Part shown: positions 1 to 5,631 of the stretch, piece by piece
Layout: the number at the start of each line of letters is the position of its first letter
Position numbering within the stretch: the stretch's first letter is position 1
Source: Bacteroidota bacterium
Lineage (GTDB): Bacteria; Bacteroidota; Bacteroidia; Flavobacteriales; Flavobacteriaceae
Direction of reading: 5' to 3'
DNA length: 7,967 nucleotides
NCBI GenBank assembly: GCA_947468985.1
Contig: CANINJ010000079.1
Location: 1 to 7,967, forward strand
Translations under genes and position numbers: made by a program
Notes under the pieces: model-generated
What the model was told of the DNA's origin: nothing
The model's database searches: none
What the model saw: only the letters and a program-made list of their open reading frames with translations

Positions 1-34
1 CAAACTGAACTGATAAATTATTAACTGATAACAT
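1..34 (-). CDS. N-terminal fragment of a probable ABC-F family ATPase, cut by the left edge
   Basis: An ATG at 34-32 on the minus strand opens a frame that stays open to the window edge and reads MLSVNNLSVQF; the next codon begins with G. This matches the usual N-terminus of Bacteroidota ABC-F proteins of the YbiT/Uup type, where such a stretch followed by Gly-Lys forms the first strand and A-loop region of the first ATP-binding domain. ABC-F proteins are soluble twin-ATPase factors that act on the ribosome and have no membrane domain. A minus-strand promoter candidate about 20-60 bases upstream supports this start. Only 11 codons are visible, so the Walker motifs cannot be checked and the family call rests on recognising a short conserved start. 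Another protein with a similar beginning, such as an ABC transporter ATPase subunit, cannot be excluded. Confidence 0.55.
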   Translation of the reverse strand, partial: MLSVNNLSVQF

Positions 35-61
35 TGATTTTCTATTTAAATAATATTTTTG
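34..61 (+). promoter_or_regulatory. Candidate distal rightward promoter (P1) of the lipoprotein gene
   Basis: TTG (34-36), a 17-base spacer and TATTTTTG (54-61) match the flavobacterial promoter consensus exactly. Its -7 box directly abuts the -7 box of the leftward promoter (62-69). A transcript from here would carry a leader of about 115 bases before the ATG at 183. In AT-rich DNA such matches can arise by chance, and P2 downstream could be sufficient for this gene. Confidence 0.4.
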
Positions 62-94
62 CAAAAGTAGAAAAAATACCTGAATTTCAGCCAA
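62..94 (-). promoter_or_regulatory. Candidate promoter for the leftward ABC-F-like gene
   Basis: Read on the minus strand, TTG (94-92) is followed after 22 bases by TACTTTTG (69-62), matching the flavobacterial consensus TTG-N17-23-TAnnTTTG. Transcription would start near base 57, giving a leader of roughly 20 bases before the ATG at 34. The spacer is near the long end of the allowed range. The call is from pattern only. Confidence 0.45.
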
Positions 95-142
95 TTCATA
101 GCTTGAAAAAGAGGCGCACTTTAATTTAACTATCTATTAACA

Positions 143-171
143 TTGAAATTAGAATGTACTCGATATTTTTG
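143..171 (+). promoter_or_regulatory. Candidate proximal rightward promoter (P2) of the lipoprotein gene
   Basis: TTG (143-145), an 18-base spacer and TATTTTTG (164-171) match the flavobacterial consensus. The start of transcription would lie near 176-179, only a few bases before the ATG at 183 and about 10-13 bases before the second ATG at 189. The mRNA would therefore be leaderless or nearly so. No Shine-Dalgarno sequence is visible. Confidence 0.5.
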
Positions 172-182
172 TAGGTAGCGTT

Positions 183-1598
183 ATGAATATGAAATTACCC
201 AAATCGTCCTTTTTACTATTATTTCCCTCTATTTTTCTATTGTTTTTGAGTTCTTGTAATAAAGAATTTAAATCCAATGATTATCGTGCGTATTTTGGTG
301 GCGAAGTGACAAATCCTACAAATCGTTTCGTCTATTTTTCAAAAAATGGTGTTGTGATTGACACTATTCCACTTCAAAAAGACAATACTTTTTTTATCCA
401 ATTCGATTCTTTAACACCAGGAATGTACTCGTTTAAGCACGATCCAGAATACCAATATGTCTATTTTGATAAAAATGACAGTATTATGGTTCATATAAAT
501 TCCAAAGATTTTGATGAATCCATCATTTTTTGTGGAAGAGGCGATACCAAAAACAATTATTTGATGGAATCGTATTTAAAATACAAATCTGACAAAGAGA
601 AAATGTTTGATGTTTATGATAAAGATATTTCAAAATTTACATCAAATATAGATGCTACTTATAAAACAAATAAAAGATGCTACAACGTTCATAAAAACGA
701 AATTAAATGGTCTAAAGAATTTGACGCATTTGCAAAAGCATCGTTAGATTTTAATTACTACTCCAAAAAAGAATTGTATCCCGTTATTCATAAATTGAGA
801 ACAGCGGAAGATGTGTTTGAGAAATTACCCAATCATTATTATGATTATCGAAAAAATATCGATTTCAATGATCTAGAATTATCAACTTATTCCCCGTTTG
901 TAATCTATTTATCGCAATTATTGAACAATGTTGGCGCAGTAAAATACCACAATCATTTTTCGGATGTTGATTTGGCATTAACAACAAACATAAATAAATT
1001 GAACATTGCAGATACTTTGATTAAAAATGAAAAAGTAAAAAACAGTATTCTTAATAACATTGCTTTTTCCTATTTATTGGAAGATCAAAATATGGTAAAC
1101 AATCAGAAATTTCTTGAATCTTATAGAAAATTCTCAACCGATAATAGCAAGAAAAATGAGATTCTAAAGATTGGAAATGCCATTCAATTATTAATCGCTG
1201 GAAATCAATTACCTGAAGTAAGCCTTATAGATAAAGACGGAATGACCGTTTCTTCTAATTCATTTGTAAAGAAAAAAACTGTTTTATTCTTTTATACAAA
1301 AGAAGCTTTAACGCATTTGGCAGCAGCTCACAAAAAAGCATTGGCATTTAAATTAAAATACCGTGATTATCAATTCATTGCGATTAATCTTGATAAAGAA
1401 CAAGACGAATGGATTGATTTGTTGTCAAATTACAAATTTGAAGGAATTCAAGAATACCGTTGCGCCAATTTTGAAGATATTAAAAATAAATGGGCAATTA
1501 CCAAAATTCACAGAGCGTTAGTTTTGGATGAAAATGGTAAAATAAAAAATGCTTTTACGAATTTATTCGATGTAAAATTTGAAAATGATTTAAAGTAG
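183..1598 (+). CDS. Lipoprotein with a DUF4369/TlpA-like layout and a degenerate thioredoxin-like domain
   Basis: The 471-residue product begins with a lysine-containing n-region, a hydrophobic stretch at about 8-22 and a lipobox LSSC with Cys25, so it should be an envelope lipoprotein cut by signal peptidase II. Residues about 36-125 resemble the beta-rich DUF4369-type domain in front of many Bacteroidota TlpA-like proteins, with a GEV strand, an aromatic-rich middle and an acidic NDSIMV segment. The middle (about 125-335) is charged and probably helical. From about 340 (GNQLPEVSLIDKDG) the order of strands resembles a TlpA/AhpC-type thioredoxin fold: VLFFYTKEAL at 367-376, an INLDKE strand, and LVLDENGKI near the end. 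The redox CxxC is absent, with TKEA in its place, and the position of the cis-proline holds Arg444. A thiol-disulfide role is therefore unlikely and the function is unknown. Translation may begin at 183 or at the second ATG at 189. The stop is five bases from the stop of the convergent ppx-like gene. Confidence 0.8.
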   Translation: MNMKLPKSSFLLLFPSIFLLFLSSCNKEFKSNDYRAYFGGEVTNPTNRFVYFSKNGVVIDTIPLQKDNTFFIQFDSLTPGMYSFKHDPEYQYVYFDKNDSIMVHINSKDFDESIIFCGRGDTKNNYLMESYLKYKSDKEKMFDVYDKDISKFTSNIDATYKTNKRCYNVHKNEIKWSKEFDAFAKASLDFNYYSKKELYPVIHKLRTAEDVFEKLPNHYYDYRKNIDFNDLELSTYSPFVIYLSQLLNNVGAVKYHNHFSDVDLALTTNINKLNIADTLIKNEKVKNSILNNIAFSYLLEDQNMVNNQKFLESYRKFSTDNSKKNEILKIGNAIQLLIAGNQLPEVSLIDKDGMTVSSNSFVKKKTVLFFYTKEALTHLAAAHKKALAFKLKYRDYQFIAINLDKEQDEWIDLLSNYKFEGIQEYRCANFEDIKNKWAITKIHRALVLDENGKIKNAFTNLFDVKFENDLK

Positions 1599-1603
1599 AT
1601 TTA

Positions 1604-2494
1604 TTAAATTTTCCCATAATACAACGCCTTCACAATTCCATCAGAAAGTCCAATTTTAGGCACATAAATACTTCTTGCACCACTCCACTTCATTGCGTTC
1701 AAATATATTTTTGTAGCCAAAACAATAACGTCGGCTCTATCTGCATTTAATCCTAATTCAGAGATTCGTTGCTCGTAAGTAAGTGAATTTAAAAACGCAT
1801 ATTGTGAATTTACATACATATAAGACAACGGTTTGTCTTGCATTTTTCCCGACATTTTAAATAGTTTATTGATGTTTCCACCCGAACCAATTAAAGTTAC
1901 ATCATCGAAATCTGCTGTGTTTGTTTTTATCCATTTTTCAATTTCAAGCCAAACTAAATCACTTACAACTTCATTCAATAAACGAACCGTTCCTGCTTTA
2001 AAGGATTTAGAAGCAATCATTTTACCATCTGAAAACAATGAAAATTCGGTACTTCCTCCACCAACATCAACATACAAATATGTTTTTTCAGTTTTTAATA
2101 GATAATGTAAATCAGTTGAAGCAATAATTGCAGCTTCTTTTTTACCGTCAATAATTTCGATTTTTATATCTGCCTTTTTCTTGATTATTTCTACAACTTC
2201 CCTTCCGTTATAGGCTTCTCGCATTGCTGAAGTTGCACAAGCCATATATTTTTCTACTTTGTGAACTTTCATTAATAATTTGAAAGCTTTCAAAGCATCA
2301 ACCATTCTATCAATGTTTTCTTCCGAAATTTCACCAACCGTAAAAGCATCTTGACCCAAACGAATTGGCACCCGAACTAAAGCACTTTTGCTAAATTGAG
2401 TTTCCTTTCCGTCCTCTTCAATAATATTTGCCACCAAAAGCCGCATTGCATTAGAACCAACGTCAATTGCTGCATATTTTCTTATTGTAATCAT
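1604..2494 (-). CDS. ppx: Ppx/GppA family phosphatase (probable exopolyphosphatase)
   Basis: The 296-residue protein belongs to the ASKHA-fold Ppx/GppA family, whose members release phosphate from the ends of polyphosphate or convert pppGpp to ppGpp. Visible signatures are the first phosphate-binding loop AIDVGSNAMRLLV (9-21), the ATSAMREAYNG segment (87-97), Glu120 in IDGKKEA where the family keeps its catalytic glutamate, the second phosphate loop VDVGGGSTEFSLF (142-154), GSGGN (203-207) and the closing GLSDGIV (282-288). The protein is a short form: it has the two ASKHA lobes but not the C-terminal HD-like domain of the roughly 510-residue E. coli enzymes. It is the last gene of the sixA-ppk1-ppx set, 37 bases after ppk1 and without a clear promoter of its own. 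That context favours polyphosphate as substrate, but pppGpp hydrolysis cannot be ruled out from sequence. The ATG start lies just before the first conserved strand, as expected. Confidence 0.88.
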   Translation of the reverse strand: MITIRKYAAIDVGSNAMRLLVANIIEEDGKETQFSKSALVRVPIRLGQDAFTVGEISEENIDRMVDALKAFKLLMKVHKVEKYMACATSAMREAYNGREVVEIIKKKADIKIEIIDGKKEAAIIASTDLHYLLKTEKTYLYVDVGGGSTEFSLFSDGKMIASKSFKAGTVRLLNEVVSDLVWLEIEKWIKTNTADFDDVTLIGSGGNINKLFKMSGKMQDKPLSYMYVNSQYAFLNSLTYEQRISELGLNADRADVIVLATKIYLNAMKWSGARSIYVPKIGLSDGIVKALYYGKI

Positions 2495-2531
2495 TTAATG
2501 TTCTTATTTTAGGCTAAATTAATTTTGTTTA

Positions 2532-4646
2532 TTATAAACTTTCAGAAATAACATCAAGTCGATTCAAATAATAATTATAGGTTTCTTGTTGGGCTCTGAA
2601 AACAGGATTGCTTCCACGAACTCTATATTTATTATCTAACTTATCAGAATGTAATCGGGCTTTTACGTTTCCTTTCCATCCAATTTTGAAAATATCAATT
2701 ATTTCATTTTTGATTCGTTCGTCATAAATTGGGCATGTTACTTCTACTCGACCATCGATATTTCGCGTCATAAAATCGGCAGAAGAAATATAAACTTCAG
2801 GATCATTTTCATTTCCAAAAATGTAAACTCGGGAATGTTCCAAATAATTATCGACAATACTAATCGCTTCAATATTGGCACTCATTCCTTTAACACCAGG
2901 AATCAAAGAACAAATCCCTCTGATTTGAAGTTGGATTTTCACACCCGCATTACTTGCATCGTATAATTTATCAATAAGTTGAATATCTGTTAAACTATTC
3001 AATTTTAGTTTCATAAACGCCACTTTTCCTTCTTCAGCATTTATAATTTCCCTGTCAATTAATTTATTAAATTTTGAACGCATATAATGTGGCGAAACAA
3101 TTAAATGCTTGTAACGATGCACTCTATAATTGACATCGAAAAAGTCAAATATTTTAGAAACGTCTTTTAATATTTGCTGATGACTTGTAAATAGTGTAAC
3201 ATCGGTATATACTTTAGCGGTTGATTCGTTAAAATTTCCTGTGGAAATTATTCCATAACGAACTAATTTTCCGTTTTCAATTCTCTCAACCAGACAAATT
3301 TTACTATGAACTTTCAATCCTTTAATTCCGAAAATTAGTTCAATTCCTTCGGTTTGCATTTGTTCAGCATAAAAAATATTACTTGCTTCGTCAAAACGAG
3401 CTTGAAGTTCAATTTGTACGGTTACTTTCTTCCCGTTTTTGGCCGCATTTATGAGCGAACTAATTACTTGAGAATTTCTTGCCAATCGGTACAATGTGAT
3501 TTTAATAGCGGTCACATTTGGATCTAAAGCAGCCTCTCTAAGGAATTTTATTATATATGAAAAAGACTGATACGGCGCATTTACAAGGTAATCTTTCTTT
3601 GCTATTTTATTCAAAATACTACCGTCAAGACTCAAGCCATCAACTGGCAAAGGAATTTTGGGGGCATATAATAAATCAAATCTTCCAAGGTTTGGAAAAT
3701 CCATATAATCGCGTCGGTTGTGGTATCTTCCTCCAGGAATAATGCTATCTGAAGCATCAATTCCCATATTGACAAGGAAAAATTTCAATGTATCTTTTCC
3801 TATAGATTGGTCGTAAATAAATCGAACTGGCTCTCCTATTCTTCTGTCTTTTACACTGGTTGCGATTTTCTCTAACATACTCTTACTCATATCGCTATCA
3901 ATGTCCAATTGTGCATCTCTGGTGATTTTTATCATATGAGCAGAAACACTTTTGTAATCAAAAATATTGAACAAACTTGAAAGATTATGACGAATTACAT
4001 CGTCCAATAATATTACATATTGCTTTTCATCGATTGATGGAAGCACAACAAAACGGTTGATTGATTTAGGAATTTCAATTACAGCATATCGAGCTTTTGA
4101 TTTTTGCTTTACAAAACCTAAAATTTTAGATTCTGATTCCGCTTTCATTACTAATTTTACAGCCAGATATCCCGAAGTATCTTTAAGAATTGGAAATTCA
4201 GCTAAATCATTTAAGATAATTGTAACTAGTGCAGGACTAACTTTTTGAATGAAAAAATCTTTGATGAAATTTTCCTGTTCACTTGAAATTTGATTTTCAT
4301 TGATTATAAAAATATTTTCTTCTTGAAGTTTACTTTCAATTATATTTAATATCCGTAAACTTTCAGATTGTTGTTGGATTACAATTTCCGTAATATCTTT
4401 TACCAATTGATGAGCACTAATTCCGCCTAAAACTTTCTCACCTGAAACTCCTGACAAGCTTAATCTGCGAATTGCGGCGTAACGAACACGGAAAAATTCA
4501 TCTAAATTATTAGAAAAAATACCCAAAAAACGTAATCTGTCTAATAAAGGAACATTTTCATCGGCAGCTTCTTGTAGCACTCTGGCATTAAAGGCGAGCC
4601 AACTTTTTTCTCTATCAATATATTTATATTCAATATCTCTAATCAT
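2532..4646 (-). CDS. ppk1: Polyphosphate kinase 1
   Basis: PPK1 reversibly transfers the gamma phosphate of ATP onto polyphosphate. The 704-residue product is collinear with the E. coli enzyme and close to the family's usual length. The N-terminal domain opens with EKSWLAFNARVLQEAADE (13-30) and contains the RFLGIFSNNLDEFFRVR signature. The middle carries TRDAQLD, EPVRFIYD and IPGGRYHNRRDY. The two phospholipase-D-like catalytic domains hold the ELQARFDEASNI segment, the nucleophilic histidine His447 in GLKVHSKI, the STGNFNE loop, and the second essential histidine His604 in YLEHSRVYIFGN. The spacing of 157 residues equals that between His435 and His592 of the E. coli enzyme. SSADFMTRNIDGRVEV follows and the protein ends with a conserved RGSNPVFRAQ-type tail. 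Nothing appears truncated. The ATG overlaps the stop of the upstream sixA-like gene as ATGA, so translation of the two is probably coupled. Confidence 0.97.
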   Translation of the reverse strand: MIRDIEYKYIDREKSWLAFNARVLQEAADENVPLLDRLRFLGIFSNNLDEFFRVRYAAIRRLSLSGVSGEKVLGGISAHQLVKDITEIVIQQQSESLRILNIIESKLQEENIFIINENQISSEQENFIKDFFIQKVSPALVTIILNDLAEFPILKDTSGYLAVKLVMKAESESKILGFVKQKSKARYAVIEIPKSINRFVVLPSIDEKQYVILLDDVIRHNLSSLFNIFDYKSVSAHMIKITRDAQLDIDSDMSKSMLEKIATSVKDRRIGEPVRFIYDQSIGKDTLKFFLVNMGIDASDSIIPGGRYHNRRDYMDFPNLGRFDLLYAPKIPLPVDGLSLDGSILNKIAKKDYLVNAPYQSFSYIIKFLREAALDPNVTAIKITLYRLARNSQVISSLINAAKNGKKVTVQIELQARFDEASNIFYAEQMQTEGIELIFGIKGLKVHSKICLVERIENGKLVRYGIISTGNFNESTAKVYTDVTLFTSHQQILKDVSKIFDFFDVNYRVHRYKHLIVSPHYMRSKFNKLIDREIINAEEGKVAFMKLKLNSLTDIQLIDKLYDASNAGVKIQLQIRGICSLIPGVKGMSANIEAISIVDNYLEHSRVYIFGNENDPEVYISSADFMTRNIDGRVEVTCPIYDERIKNEIIDIFKIGWKGNVKARLHSDKLDNKYRVRGSNPVFRAQQETYNYYLNRLDVISESL
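4643..4646 (-). promoter_or_regulatory. ATGA stop-start overlap coupling sixA-like gene to ppk1
   Basis: On the minus strand the bases ATGA contain both the ppk1 start (ATG, 4646-4644) and the sixA-like stop (TGA, 4645-4643). This arrangement is typical of genes translated by termination-reinitiation and supports a single mRNA for the two. Confidence 0.75.
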
Positions 4647-5131
4647 AATTTTAAATCTCTTGGAAACAGTGTTTTTTCAGTCTTTCCTTTGCTTAATAAA
4701 TTCCAATTCTCGCAATCAAAATTAATAGAAACTAAACCAGAAGTTGGAACGTTAACAATTAAAATATCGCCAAATTTATTAACAAAATTTGTTATTGCAG
4801 CATTATGTCCAAAAAGAATAACATTTTCATAATCATTGTTGCACGATTTTATCGTTCGTTCCAACTGATTTTCATCAAATGTATACAAATCATCCATAAA
4901 AATAATGCTTTCCAAAGGACACATCCAATTTTGAGCGAAAATTATAGCTGTTTCGATTGCTCTTTTGGCATTGCTATTCAAAATAACGAATTTTTCGGGT
5001 AAATATTTCAGAATATTTGAAGATAATAAATGAGCATCTTTCACCCCTCGATTTGAAATATGGCGGTCTTTATCATTCACTGGTGTGTCCCAGCTGGATT
5101 TCGCATGTCTAATTAGTATTAAATTTTTCAT
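4643..5131 (-). CDS. sixA: SixA-like phosphohistidine phosphatase (histidine phosphatase superfamily)
   Basis: The 162-residue product is a small single-domain enzyme of the branch that includes E. coli SixA, which removes phosphate from phosphohistidine in proteins. The catalytic core is visible: the RHG-type motif LIRHAKSSWD with Arg8-His9, KDRHISNRG (21-29), the second arginine in AKRAIETA (Arg57) and the second histidine in FGHNAAIT (His109). The length matches the family. I chose the ATG at 5131 because MKNLILIRHAK is the normal family start; the frame continues upstream to a TTG at 5152, which would add seven residues with no family support. It is the first gene of the operon and overlaps ppk1 by four bases. 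A family-level alternative is a general phosphomonoesterase, and the true substrate is unknown. The neighbouring PPK1, which cycles through phosphohistidine, is a suggestive but untested partner. Confidence 0.85.
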   Translation of the reverse strand: MKNLILIRHAKSSWDTPVNDKDRHISNRGVKDAHLLSSNILKYLPEKFVILNSNAKRAIETAIIFAQNWMCPLESIIFMDDLYTFDENQLERTIKSCNNDYENVILFGHNAAITNFVNKFGDILIVNVPTSGLVSINFDCENWNLLSKGKTEKTLFPRDLKL

Positions 5132-5631
5132 AGGAAAGTAATTTATTGACAATTTGGAGTGCCATTTTATAAATCGAATTACAATTTACAAAATTATAAT
5201 GACACAAGCTAATATTTGTAAGATTTATACTCAAAATTTCAATTTGTAGAATATTGAAAGTCGAAAACTAAATGCTATTTCAATAAAACCAAATCATCGA
5301 ATTCATAACATCAAACCTCATCAATTTTATTCCATTTGATGAACAATTTTACAGTTAATAGATTTTAATTAACAGTAAAATTATTACAACTATTTATTTT
5401 AAATACTCAATTTATAAACATCAAAATTAATATTTGAAATTTTATTCCTTTTCATCGAGTATTTCAGTAGATAAAAGCACTTTTGATTTAATATATTTTA
5501 TTCGTAACTAATTTAGCATCAATAATTTATTAACATATTATTAGAACTAAATTAATACTAAAAAAGAGGTTAATATTCTACAATATTTAATCCCAATATT
5601 TCATATAAATACAATTTTTTAAATAATACTT
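5132..5631. other. AT-rich divergent intergenic region of about 500 bases
   Basis: No gene of credible length is visible on either strand and no tRNA-like fold was seen. The region separates the leftward polyphosphate operon from the rightward secreted-protein gene, so it must hold both promoters, but neither is convincing. For the leftward operon the best -7 match is TAATTTTG (5196-5189, minus strand), without a TTG at the right distance. For the rightward gene the best candidate is TTTTG (5481-5485), a 23-base spacer and TAATTTAG (5509-5516), which has one mismatch in the -7 box and would give a leader of about 110 bases. The most distinct structure is the palindrome at 5345-5382. Confidence 0.6.
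5345..5382. repeat. Imperfect 38-base inverted repeat
   Basis: The arms AATTTTACAGTTAAT (5345-5359) and ATTAACAGTAAAATT (5368-5382) pair at 14 of 15 positions, with a single A-A mismatch (5353/5374) and an eight-base loop. No run of T follows on either side, so it is not a typical intrinsic terminator. Its position, about 210 bases upstream of the sixA-like start and 250 bases upstream of the secreted-protein start, would suit a protein-binding operator or an mRNA leader structure. No regulator can be named. Confidence 0.6.

Noticed and set aside
8..31. Nine-base direct repeat AACTGATAA with 15-base spacing, operator-like.
   Set aside because: It is largely explained by the leftward coding frame, where the 15-base period equals five codons and encodes LSV twice in MLSVNNLSVQF.
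1833..2105. Plus-strand open frame of 90 codons inside the ppx-like gene.
   Set aside because: It is antisense to conserved Ppx/GppA motifs and its translation shows no family resemblance or start signal.
5132..5152. Upstream TTG start adding seven residues to the SixA-like protein.
   Set aside because: The ATG at 5131 places the conserved LIRHAK motif at the normal distance from the N-terminus, and the extension has no family resemblance.
5199..5249. Plus-strand ATG frame of 16 codons in the intergenic region.
   Set aside because: It is too short and has no supporting signal; such frames are expected by chance.
5309..5341. Inverted repeat CATCAAA / TTTGATG with a 19-base gap.
   Set aside because: Seven-base arms with a long gap are expected by chance in this composition, and it is much weaker than the palindrome just downstream.
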